Source: JANSYP01 sp038751255
Lineage (GTDB): Bacteria > Pseudomonadota > Alphaproteobacteria > Rhodobacterales > Rhodobacteraceae
DNA: 64,000 nt
Direction: 5' to 3'
Assembly: GCA_038751255.1 (NCBI GenBank)
Contig: JBCDGN010000005.1
Coordinates: forward strand, 1-64,000
A program made the translations under genes and the position numbers. Of this stretch, positions 1 to 7,104 are shown piece after piece; positions within the stretch are counted from its first letter, which is position 1; every line of letters begins with the position of its first letter. Under the pieces are notes generated by a model. The model did no database searches. It was not told where the DNA came from and saw only the letters and a list, made by a program, of their open reading frames with translations.

Positions 1-91
1 ATGCTTTTTTTTTGTGCCGGTGTTCCGAAGGCGTTGCAAAGAAAATACAACCTAGGGGTGTTTTGCCAATTAATAGATCCCCAATAGAGTG

Positions 92-107
92 TTAAAAAAA
101 GGTTAAC
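92..107 (+). promoter_or_regulatory. candidate CtrA-binding site (TTAA-N7-TTAAC)
   Basis: TTAA at 92-95, seven bases, then TTAAC at 103-107 exactly match the published alphaproteobacterial CtrA consensus TTAA-N7-TTAAC. The site is about 450 bases upstream of dnaA in an AT-rich zone, where chance matches are more likely. Binding is inference; the match itself is seen directly. Confidence 0.4.
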
Positions 108-216
108 TTATTGATTTTATTAGTAAATATTTGTAACAGAGATTCGTCAAACAGGAAAGATACTGTCAATATTTAAGTTCTGTTGCGGGATCGCATCCTC
201 GGTTGTTACGGTCTTC

Positions 217-233
217 AGGCGATTCAATCGCCT
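217..233. repeat. 17-bp palindrome upstream of dnaA
   Basis: AGGCGATT (217-224), one spacer base, and AATCGCCT (226-233) form perfect 8-bp inverted arms. The geometry suits a dimeric DNA-binding protein better than a terminator, because there is no loop and no T-run. A second small inverted repeat, GAGAGC-ATC-GCTCTC, lies at 272-286. The function is unknown. Confidence 0.5.
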
Positions 234-557
234 TGGGGACATAGACAGGACCACCTCGACGCAGCGCACTTGAGAGCATCGCTCTCCTACAGCGTCATCG
301 AGCAACAGGAAGGTTCTGCTGGCATCGCGCAGCCGAAGGGGACGTCGGCTGTCGATGAGGGGGGAGCGTGTATCCACGCGATCCACTGTCCGTGCAAACT
401 GCGAGGGCTGAGATATCAGCCCAACCTTAGAGTTGTTGTTGCACGGCATCCGTGCGCGGCAATCTAGGCAAACGCAATGCAAACCAAGGGGAGAGAGCGC
501 ATCGCGGGGCCGTCCGGCGTGAACTGAACGTCGGCAACAAAATGGAAAAAATAGCGC

Positions 558-1970
558 ATGACGCACGATACCTGGGGAAAGGTTCAGGACGCACTTTTGA
601 GCGAGGTAGGCGAGAATAATTACCGGACATGGATAGAACCATTGGCGTTTCGCGCCTTCAATGACGGGGTGGCTCAGTTTGAAGCGCCCACCAACTTCAT
701 AGGAAACTGGGTCAGCCGCAACTTCGCAGATGACATTCTCAGCAAACTTCATGAAGCAGGAGCAGACGTGCGAAGGATCGAGTTCTCGGTCTCAAGTGCC
801 TTGCAAGGGGCCATGTCAATAGGCGACTGTCGCGGTTCAAAGCTTTCGGAGCGGAGCACTGCGATAGTTGCACCTCCGGGGAATCCGACCGCTAAGCCTG
901 CCCAAGCGCGCGGGTCCGAAGATGCAGACCTCCCAGGGGCAACGCTCGATCCTCGCTGCACGTTTGAGACGTTTGTGGTGGGCTCGCCCAATGAGTTGGC
1001 GCATGCCGCGGCCCGACGTGTGGCCGAAGGGGGGCCGGTGAACTTCAATCCGCTCTTCCTTTATGGCGGCGTGGGGCTCGGCAAAACCCATCTGATGCAT
1101 GCGATCGCTTGGGAAATGAAGACGCGCAATCCAGGCATTCAAATCCTTTATCTCTCGGCCGAACAATTCATGTACCGCTTCGTGCAAGCGCTTCGTGAAC
1201 GGCAGATGATGGATTTCAAGCAGATGTTCCGTTCAGTCGATGTTCTGATGGTCGATGACGTACAATTCATCGCAGGAAAAGACAGCACACAGGATGAGTT
1301 CTTCCATACCTTCAACGCTCTTGTGGATCAGAACAAGCAGATCATTATCTCTGGCGATCGCGCCCCGGGCGAGATCAAGGATATGGAAGAGCGGATCAAA
1401 TCGCGGCTGCAATCGGGTTTGGTGGTCGATCTACACCCTACCAATTACGAACTACGTTTGGGCATCTTGCAGCAGAAGGTAGAATTCTACGCCGCGCAGT
1501 ATCCCGGCCTTGAGATCGCTCCAGGGGTATTGGAGTTTCTTGCCCATCGCATCTCGACCAATGTGCGCGTGTTGGAAGGGGCGTTGATGCGGCTCTTTGC
1601 GCTTGCCTCGCTGGTGGGCCGACAGATCGATATGGAGATGACCCAAGACTGTCTGTCGGATGTCTTGCGTGCCTCAGAGCGAAAAATCACCATTGAGGAA
1701 ATCCAACGGAAGGTTTCGGAGCACTACAATCTCCGTTTCTCGGAACTGATCGGACCTACCCGGGTACGTACAGTTGCGCGGCCTCGTCAGGTGGCAATGT
1801 ATCTGTGCAAGCAACTCACCACCCGTTCGCTGCCTGAGATCGGGCGCCGCTTCGGGGGGCGGGATCACACCACCATCATGCATGGGGTAAAAAAGATCGA
1901 AACTTTGCGTCACAAAGACAGCCAGATCGCCGAAGACATTGAATTGCTGCGCCGCGCCTTAGAAGCCTAA
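558..1970 (+). CDS. dnaA: chromosomal replication initiator DnaA
   Basis: A 470-residue DnaA, the ATP-dependent initiator that binds DnaA boxes and melts the origin. The N-terminal domain I (residues 1-75) is followed by a low-complexity linker to about residue 130. The AAA+ domain carries Walker A GGVGLGKTH near residues 169-177 and Walker B VDDVQF near 232. The C-terminal domain IV has the signature RDHTTIMHG used for DNA-box recognition. Length is normal for the family. The ATG at 558 begins MTHDTW, typical for Rhodobacterales, with GGA at 542-544 as a loose ribosome-binding site. It is followed by dnaN in the usual order. Confidence 0.98.
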   Translation: MTHDTWGKVQDALLSEVGENNYRTWIEPLAFRAFNDGVAQFEAPTNFIGNWVSRNFADDILSKLHEAGADVRRIEFSVSSALQGAMSIGDCRGSKLSERSTAIVAPPGNPTAKPAQARGSEDADLPGATLDPRCTFETFVVGSPNELAHAAARRVAEGGPVNFNPLFLYGGVGLGKTHLMHAIAWEMKTRNPGIQILYLSAEQFMYRFVQALRERQMMDFKQMFRSVDVLMVDDVQFIAGKDSTQDEFFHTFNALVDQNKQIIISGDRAPGEIKDMEERIKSRLQSGLVVDLHPTNYELRLGILQQKVEFYAAQYPGLEIAPGVLEFLAHRISTNVRVLEGALMRLFALASLVGRQIDMEMTQDCLSDVLRASERKITIEEIQRKVSEHYNLRFSELIGPTRVRTVARPRQVAMYLCKQLTTRSLPEIGRRFGGRDHTTIMHGVKKIETLRHKDSQIAEDIELLRRALEA

Positions 1971-2289
1971 CGCAGGACAAGTTGAAGAACGGCGCGTTTT
2001 GTCCACTCAATGCGCGCCGGACTTACAGGAAAACTGATAGACCAATACATGGTATATCGCGTTGATCGCGAAAACTCTGAGTGCCGTGTGAAGCAATCAA
2101 AGCCGTGGTCTCATCCCAAATTATAGACGAATTGCTCATCTCAAACACATCTGGGTCCGTCCCATTGCACGCTTCAAGCAACACAGGCCGCAAATCTACT
2201 CCAAATACCCTTAGGAAAGGCCAAAAAGGCTTGTGCAGCGACGCGGATCGGCTAACGTCGTGGTCCCTGTCGAAGAGCGGTGAGAGACT
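1971..2289. other. dnaA-dnaN intergenic region
   Basis: These 319 bases contain no supported gene. Just past the dnaA stop, GGCGCG (1991-1996) can pair with CGCGCC (2013-2018) around a 16-base loop, but no T-run follows, so a terminator is only possible. The spacing suggests dnaN also has its own promoter; no clear -35/-10 pair was found. Confidence 0.4.
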
Positions 2290-3405
2290 ATGAAGCTCAG
2301 CATCGAACGTGCCGACCTGCTGAAAGCGGTGAGCCAAGCTCAATCGGTTGTCGAAAGACGGAACACAATCCCGATCCTCGCCAATGTGCTCATTGAAGCA
2401 GACGGTGCGTTGGCAAGTTTCCGCGCCACCGATCTTGATATTGAAGTGGTTGAAACCGCCCCGGCCCAAGTTTTGACACCTGGTGCGGTCACCGTAAATG
2501 CCGTGACGCTCCACGAGATCGTCCGCAAACTGCCCGATGGGGCATTGGTGCAGCTTACCGCTATGCCAGGTGAACCACTGGACGTGACCGCCGGTAGGTC
2601 GCAGTTTCATCTGCAGACCCTGCCGCGCGAAGATTTCCCGGTGATGGCCTCCACAGACTACAGCGCCAATTTCTCCGCTCAGGCGGGGGTGCTACGCAGG
2701 CTCTTTGACAAGTCGAAATTCGCAATCTCGACCGAAGAAACACGGTACTATCTCAATGGCGTCTACATGCACGTTGCCGAAGGACCTGAAGGGCCGCTCC
2801 TGCGCTGCGTGGCCACGGATGGGCACCGTTTGGCGCGGATTGACGCTGCGCTACCGACCGGGGCGGAGGATATGCCGGGTGTGATCGTACCACGCAAAAC
2901 TGTAGGCGAGCTTAGAAAACTGCTCGACAATGACGAGGACGAGATCGCGGTCTCGGTATCTGAGACAAAGATCCGTTTTGCCACTCCATCGATCACACTG
3001 ACCTCTAAAGTCATCGATGGAACCTTCCCGGATTACGCGCGGGTGATCCCTGCGAACAATGAACGCAAGCTTGAAGTGGATGCGAATGAGTTTGCCAAGG
3101 CCGTGGACCGCGTCGCAACTGTGTCCTCGGAACGGACACGCGCAGTCAAATTGGCCATGGGCGATGATCGTCTGGTGCTGTCGGTGAATTCCCCCGACAG
3201 CGGTGCCGCGGAAGAAGAGCTTGCGGTCGCCTATGGCGATGAGAACCTCGAGATTGGGTTCAATGCAAAATATCTGCTGGAAATCGCCAATCAGGTCGAT
3301 CGCGAGAACGCCGTTTTTATGTTCAACTCTTCTGGCGATCCTACGCTGATGCGCGAAGGCAATGATCCTTCAGCGGTCTATGTGGTGATGCCAATGCGTG
3401 TCTAG
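2290..3405 (+). CDS. dnaN: DNA polymerase III beta sliding clamp
   Basis: A 371-residue beta clamp, the ring-shaped dimer that tethers DNA polymerase III and other enzymes to DNA. The N-terminus (MKLSIERADLLKA) and the C-terminus (VVMPMRV), which forms part of the peptide-binding pocket, are characteristic. Length matches the usual 366-372 residues over three similar domains. The start at 2290 follows the sequence GGTGAGAGACT. It lies downstream of dnaA; the next gene in many genomes, recF, is here separated by about 2.5 kb of unrelated genes. Confidence 0.97.
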   Translation: MKLSIERADLLKAVSQAQSVVERRNTIPILANVLIEADGALASFRATDLDIEVVETAPAQVLTPGAVTVNAVTLHEIVRKLPDGALVQLTAMPGEPLDVTAGRSQFHLQTLPREDFPVMASTDYSANFSAQAGVLRRLFDKSKFAISTEETRYYLNGVYMHVAEGPEGPLLRCVATDGHRLARIDAALPTGAEDMPGVIVPRKTVGELRKLLDNDEDEIAVSVSETKIRFATPSITLTSKVIDGTFPDYARVIPANNERKLEVDANEFAKAVDRVATVSSERTRAVKLAMGDDRLVLSVNSPDSGAAEEELAVAYGDENLEIGFNAKYLLEIANQVDRENAVFMFNSSGDPTLMREGNDPSAVYVVMPMRV

Positions 3406-3453
3406 GTCGACCCGCGAAACATCTCTCTTTCAAGTAAATCATGGGTCGGTGCG

Positions 3454-3504
3454 CCCTTTCACGGACGAAGTCTGTCCAATTGATATAGACTGGACCGTGA
3501 AGGG
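3454..3504 (+). promoter_or_regulatory. hairpin covering the RBS of the cytochrome c gene
   Basis: An extended imperfect inverted repeat. CCCTTTCACGG (3454-3464) pairs with CCGTGAAGGG (3495-3504) with one bulged base, and inside it AGTCT (3469-3473) pairs with AGACT (3487-3491). The right arm runs into AGGGAGAGAG, the ribosome-binding site of the gene starting at 3513. If transcribed, it could mask that site. The structure is seen in the sequence; a regulatory role is inference. Confidence 0.4.
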
Positions 3505-3512
3505 AGAGAGAC

Positions 3513-4346
3513 ATGAGACTTATTCTAGCTAGCTTAATCGCCTTAGGCATCGCCCAGGCATCGCAAGCCGAGATATCCGTCGAGCGTGGTGCGCATCTGG
3601 TGCAAAGCGTGATGGCATGTGGCAATTGTCACACGCCGCTGGGGCCAGAGGGATATCTTTTCGATCAGGATCTCGCCGGCAGGCTGGTCGAGAAAAACGA
3701 CGCGTTCACCGCGGTTGCCCCGAACATCACGCCAGCAGGGCCAAGTGCAAAGTGGACAGATGCCGAGCTTGCGCGCGCGATCCGCGAAGGCATTCGCCCG
3801 GATGGATCGATCATCGGCCCGCCGATGCCCTTTATGGCCTATCGCTCAATCTCAGATGCAGATCTTGCAGATATCATCGCTTATCTGAGGACTGTCCCAG
3901 CGGTCGACGGCGATCCAGGTAAGTCTGAGTACAACATTCCGTTGCCACCGGCCTATGGTCCCCCGATAGACGCGGCCGTCACGGCGCCTCAACCAGGTGT
4001 CAGCGTTGAATATGGAAAGTACATGGTGGAACTTGGCCATTGCATGGAGTGCCACAGCCCAATGACGCCGAAGGGCCCCGATTGGGGAGAGGGCTTCGCG
4101 CGGGGTGGATTTACCTTCCACGGTCCGTGGGGATCTGTCACGTCTTCGAACCTGACCAACGGACCAGAGGGGTTGGAGACCTATAGCGACGCAGAGATTG
4201 CCGCGATGATCACCAATGGCGTGCGCCCTGACGGTTCAAAGATGCTGCCACCAATGGGCTACACCTACTATGCACGGATGACGCCAGCGGAGGTTGACGC
4301 GATCATCCTTTATCTGCGGTCAATTCCCGGACAACCCAGCCTATAG
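3513..4346 (+). CDS. di-heme c-type cytochrome, periplasmic
   Basis: 277 residues with an N-terminal signal peptide (about residues 1-19, ending SQA). Two cytochrome c domains follow, each with one heme attachment site: CGNCH near residue 37 and CMECH near residue 175. The tandem class-I arrangement resembles the cytochrome c subunits of membrane-bound dehydrogenases, which pass electrons to the respiratory chain. No dehydrogenase subunit lies nearby, so the redox partner is unknown. It sits between dnaN and recF, where such a gene is not expected. The ATG at 3513 has an AGGGAGAGAG ribosome-binding site, part of a possible hairpin. Confidence 0.88.
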   Translation: MRLILASLIALGIAQASQAEISVERGAHLVQSVMACGNCHTPLGPEGYLFDQDLAGRLVEKNDAFTAVAPNITPAGPSAKWTDAELARAIREGIRPDGSIIGPPMPFMAYRSISDADLADIIAYLRTVPAVDGDPGKSEYNIPLPPAYGPPIDAAVTAPQPGVSVEYGKYMVELGHCMECHSPMTPKGPDWGEGFARGGFTFHGPWGSVTSSNLTNGPEGLETYSDAEIAAMITNGVRPDGSKMLPPMGYTYYARMTPAEVDAIILYLRSIPGQPSL

Positions 4347-4389
4347 GCACAGTCTGTAAGACGTTTCGGAAACCAACAAAGCGGAAGGC

Positions 4390-4404
4390 CGCCCTCATCG
4401 GGCG
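4390..4404. terminator. weak hairpin between convergent genes
   Basis: CGCCC (4390-4394) and GGGCG (4400-4404) enclose a 5-base loop between the convergent cytochrome and metallothionein genes. There is no T-run on either side, so this is only a possible terminator. Confidence 0.25.
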
Positions 4405-4428
4405 TCCTACCCGATGTGTTGAAGCGAT

Positions 4429-4596
4429 CTATCCCTTGCAACCGCAGCCTTCATGCCCACAGCCAACCTCGCCGCCATGGCCATCGGCACAGATATCGCT
4501 GCAGTAGTTTCTTCCGTCTTTTTTCACTGCGTCCCGGATCGGAACGATGCAAACGCAATCGGGGCAGGCACATTTCTGAGACGTTATATCAACCAT
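4429..4596 (-). CDS. SmtA-type bacterial metallothionein
   Basis: A 55-residue Cys-rich protein. Its nine cysteines lie at residues 9, 11, 14, 16, 32, 36, 46, 51 and 53, with histidines at 40 and 48. This is almost the exact spacing of cyanobacterial SmtA, which binds zinc or cadmium in a four-metal cluster with two His ligands. The sequence CACPDCVC followed by a YCSDIC block is the family signature. The ATG at 4596 is preferred over longer in-frame starts because family members begin close to the first Cys and a CAGGAAG ribosome-binding site precedes it. It lies just downstream of an ArsR/SmtB repressor, likely in one transcript, which fits metal-induced sequestration. Confidence 0.92.
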   Translation of the reverse strand: MVDITSQKCACPDCVCIVPIRDAVKKDGRNYCSDICADGHGGEVGCGHEGCGCKG

Positions 4597-4603
4597 CTTC
4601 CTG

Positions 4604-4966
4604 TCAGTCCTTTGGTTCATGGGGCGGTGACGCCGCTCTAGTGTCGTGGTCGCCGTCGCCGTGGTGAAGCACATGGCCAACCATCAGCGACAGCATGTCA
4701 TGGACGCAGACATCGTCGAGCGTGTATAGAATATGCCGCCCCTCCCGCTCCGACCGAACCATTCGCGAGGCACGCAAGAGCCGAAGATGATGGCTGACCA
4801 ATGAGGCCGACACTCCGAGTGCTTCGGCGATTTGGCTTGGGCGTGACAGACCGTCTCGACAAGCCAGAACGATGGCCAAACGGGTGGGGTCTGCCAGCAA
4901 ACCAAAAGTGTCTGCAAGCTGGTTGACGCCTTCGTTGCCGAGTGAACGGGTTGTATCTACGTCCAT
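4604..4966 (-). CDS. ArsR/SmtB-family metal-sensing repressor
   Basis: A 120-residue winged-helix repressor; the recognition helix region is PSQIAEALGVSASLVSHHLRLL (about residues 43-64). Near the C-terminal helix, D85, C87, H98 and H101 occupy the spacing of the alpha5 zinc ligands of CzrA/SmtB (Asp-x-His-(10)-His-x-x-His/Glu), with Cys in place of the first His. No CxC arsenic motif is seen at the alpha3 position. The tail is His/Asp-rich. It is immediately upstream of the metallothionein gene on the same strand, and a 12-2-12 operator-like repeat lies just before it. Start chosen at MDVDTT. The likely role is zinc/cadmium-released repression of both genes; the metal is inferred. Confidence 0.9.
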   Translation of the reverse strand: MDVDTTRSLGNEGVNQLADTFGLLADPTRLAIVLACRDGLSRPSQIAEALGVSASLVSHHLRLLRASRMVRSEREGRHILYTLDDVCVHDMLSLMVGHVLHHGDGDHDTRAASPPHEPKD

Positions 4967-4974
4967 AACGACAC

Positions 4975-5000
4975 AATAATTAAATAGGTGTTCAAGTATA
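4975..5000 (-). promoter_or_regulatory. candidate ArsR/SmtB 12-2-12 operator
   Basis: An imperfect inverted repeat of 12-2-12 bases with core TAAATA-GG-TGTTCA (4981-4994); read on the minus strand it is TGAACA-CC-TATTTA. The arms agree at 8 of 12 positions. This closely resembles the TGAACA-NN-TGTTCA type operators bound by SmtB and CzrA. It starts 9 bases upstream of the repressor start codon, so binding would block its transcription and that of the metallothionein gene. Confidence 0.65.
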
Positions 5001-5043
5001 ACAAGATGAAATATAGCTGCTGCGACCAAGCCACCCCTGAGCT

Positions 5044-5463
5044 TTAGTCCACCAATCCCAATTGCCGTGCGATACTGGCGCTGTCGTAATAGTCGCGCCC
5101 TTCGACCACCTTGCCGTCTTTGACCCGCATCACGCTGCAATAGCGCGCTTCCATGTATTTTCCCGAAGGCGGGAATTCGCCAAGCGACGACTTCAACGGA
5201 CCGGTTTGGTGACCGCGATTGGTGAACTCAACCACCGCCCAATCGCCCGCGACGATGACATTGGTGATCTCAAGCGTGCCTTCGGGAAATGCTGTGCGCC
5301 AACGGATATAGTCTTCCTTGTAGGCCTCTGGTCCTGGGAGCATCTCTGACCGGGCGATATCCTCAAACTGGCAATCCTCAGCGATGACCTCCATCCCGCG
5401 ATCGGGATCAAACATGTCCCAGCTTTCGTGAAATTGACGCACGATACGTTCTGTTTCAGTCAT
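5044..5463 (-). CDS. SnoaL-like / NTF2-fold protein
   Basis: A 139-residue single-domain protein of the SnoaL-like polyketide cyclase / NTF2-like superfamily. It has an N-terminal helix with a WDMFDPDRG segment, then strands carrying DYIRWRTAFPEG and a C-terminal GRDYYDSASIARQLGL, usual in the ester cyclase branch. These proteins form a cone-shaped pocket binding small molecules; many are not cyclases, so the substrate cannot be given. Its ATG overlaps the stop of the upstream DUF1185-like remnant by 4 bases, so the two were once co-translated. It is unlikely to belong to the metallothionein unit, which has its own operator. Confidence 0.8.
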   Translation of the reverse strand: MTETERIVRQFHESWDMFDPDRGMEVIAEDCQFEDIARSEMLPGPEAYKEDYIRWRTAFPEGTLEITNVIVAGDWAVVEFTNRGHQTGPLKSSLGEFPPSGKYMEARYCSVMRVKDGKVVEGRDYYDSASIARQLGLVD

Positions 5464-5792
5464 AAAGCTTCCTTGGTGTATCCGCTTTTCATAGGTCCTG
5501 TACCGCAGCGAGGGATTGGCCGGGCGCCATCGGCATAGGCTAGGCAGATCACAGTCTCATCCGCGAGCGGCGCATCCGCAACCCAGAGTGTCATCGTATC
5601 AAAATGATCAGAGGACCACGGACTATCCACATGTCCCAAGGGAAGATCAATCGTCATACCCGCCGCCCCGGTTTTCACATGTGATGGAACAACGACACCG
5701 CGATGCTCCATAACACCAGCAATACCGAACATCGCGGCCTTGCCATAAGACAATGGTGGAGCCGTTAGGCCCGCAACAGCCTGCCCCTCCAT
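5460..5792 (-). pseudogene. truncated amino acid synthesis (DUF1185-like) gene
   Basis: The readable 110 residues resemble the C-terminal half of the 'amino acid synthesis' family (PF06684): LSYGKAAMFG, the GAAGMTIDLPLGH block and the SHFDTMTLWVADAPLADE block. Full-length members are about 190 residues, so roughly 80 are missing. In frame, a TGA stop lies about 20 codons upstream of the ATG at 5792. Another frame reads NLFDTLVKAS just before, which suggests an old frameshift. Upstream sequence is occupied by recF on the other strand. The family has no firm biochemical function. I infer a degraded gene cut off at the recF side; a short functional protein cannot be ruled out. Confidence 0.55.
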
Positions 5793-5909
5793 GAACTTTT
5801 CCGGCGCCAGGAAGCTTTGACCAGTGTGTCGAAGAGGTTTCGTTCAAGCCCTGGTCTTCATAGATCATTTCCGGTGGCGTTGGTGGCAAAAGCACGGCAA
5901 ATCAGAGCT

Positions 5910-7022
5910 ATGGCGCTTTCGGTTACCTGGCTCATGCTATCGCATTTCCGCTCGCATCTTCGGGCACAGCTAGAGCTCGATCATCGGCCCGTTGCGATTT
6001 ATGGGGCCAACGGATCTGGTAAAACCAATCTGATCGAAGCGGTATCCCTACTGTCGGCAGGTCGCGGATTGCGCCGCGCGCAATCGGCCGAGCTTAATCG
6101 GCGGCCCGAAAAACTCGGTTGGAAGATCCAAGCCCATGTTACGCGCGATGGTCGTCTTCACGAGATTGAGACGAGCGCCGAACCGGACAAACCCCGACTG
6201 GTGCGAATCGACGAAAAGACCGCATCTCAGACCGCGCTGAGCCATATCGCGCCAATGCTTTGGTTGGTGCCGGCGATGGATCGGCTTTGGATCGAAGGGG
6301 CTGAGGGGCGCCGGCGATTTTTCGATCGGATGACCATGAGCTTTCATCCCGACCACGGTCCTGCCGTGTTGAGCTATGAAAAAGCTATGCGCGAACGCAA
6401 TCGGCTGCTCCGTGATCAGATCGACGACCCGCGATGGTATAGCGCGCTGGAAGCGCGGATGGCCGAAGCCGGTGCCGAGATCGAAGCAAACAGATCGGAT
6501 GCGCTCGATCAAATCCATGCTGCGCAAGAGACTGCCAAAAGCAGTTTTCCCGCCGCCGATCTTGCGCTGACACAGTCGGAAACACCCGAACGTGAAGAAG
6601 GAGCACCGGCGCTTGCAGAGGCTCTGGCCCGGTCTCGTCCTGCCGATCTGCGCGCGGGGCGAAGCCTCACCGGGCCGCACCGCGCCGATCTGGCCGCCCG
6701 CTACCGCGCAAAGGACATGCCCGCGGCCCAGTGTTCGACGGGCGAGCAAAAGGCCCTTCTCATTTCTTTGATCTTGGCCAATTGCCGGGCACTCGCGGCA
6801 AAGGGCAACCCAGCCCCGATCCTCTTGCTGGACGAGGTCGCGGCGCATCTTGACGCGGATCGGCGCGTCGCGCTTTTCGACGAGATCACCGCGCTTGGCG
6901 CGCAGGCATGGATGACCGGCACTGGACCTGAGCTTTTCGAAGCCCTCGGTCCCCGTGCGCAATGGTTTGCGGTCACAGACGATGGTGGGCGTTCACACGT
7001 GCGCCCGCAACACCAGAGTTAA
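5910..7022 (+). CDS. recF: DNA replication and repair protein RecF
   Basis: A 370-residue SMC-like ATPase that helps load RecA at gapped DNA with RecO and RecR. Walker A GANGSGKT is at residues 32-39, the ABC signature STGEQKAL near 276, and Walker B ILLLDEVAAHLD near 305. The frame is open upstream, but the ATG at 5910 (MALSVTWLMLSHFRSH) fits the conserved family N-terminus. Longer starts would add about 31 residues unlike any RecF. gyrB, a frequent downstream neighbour, is not present. Confidence 0.95.
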   Translation: MALSVTWLMLSHFRSHLRAQLELDHRPVAIYGANGSGKTNLIEAVSLLSAGRGLRRAQSAELNRRPEKLGWKIQAHVTRDGRLHEIETSAEPDKPRLVRIDEKTASQTALSHIAPMLWLVPAMDRLWIEGAEGRRRFFDRMTMSFHPDHGPAVLSYEKAMRERNRLLRDQIDDPRWYSALEARMAEAGAEIEANRSDALDQIHAAQETAKSSFPAADLALTQSETPEREEGAPALAEALARSRPADLRAGRSLTGPHRADLAARYRAKDMPAAQCSTGEQKALLISLILANCRALAAKGNPAPILLLDEVAAHLDADRRVALFDEITALGAQAWMTGTGPELFEALGPRAQWFAVTDDGGRSHVRPQHQS

Positions 7023-7104
7023 GGTAAGCTCGACGGAGTGTGAGCGCTGTGCCATTCTGGTCCACAAGCGTATTGAAATTTCATCCAGCGAGCACCTTTC
7101 ATTC

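Larger units (their letters stand above)
1..557. other. non-coding leader upstream of dnaA
   Basis: No convincing gene lies in these 557 bases; the open frames here have no recognisable protein and overlap the dnaA start on the opposite strand. Roughly bases 60-180 are clearly more AT-rich than the rest. The stretch holds a TTAA-N7-TTAAC motif and a 17-bp palindrome, listed separately. I found no good match to the DnaA box TTATCCACA, so I cannot call an origin here, although an AT-rich zone next to dnaA is where one might sit. The nearest resemblance is a two-mismatch sequence around 370. Confidence 0.5.

Noticed and set aside
147..752. 201-codon open frame opposite the dnaA leader and 5' end
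   Set aside because: Overlaps the strongly supported dnaA N-terminus and shows no protein family features.
2081..2293. 70-codon open frame ending over the dnaN start
   Set aside because: No family resemblance, no clear ribosome-binding site; it lies in the dnaA-dnaN leader and is likely chance.
5624..5632. CTATCCACA, one mismatch from a DnaA box
   Set aside because: A single site inside a gene remnant with no cluster of boxes; expected by chance in 64 kb.
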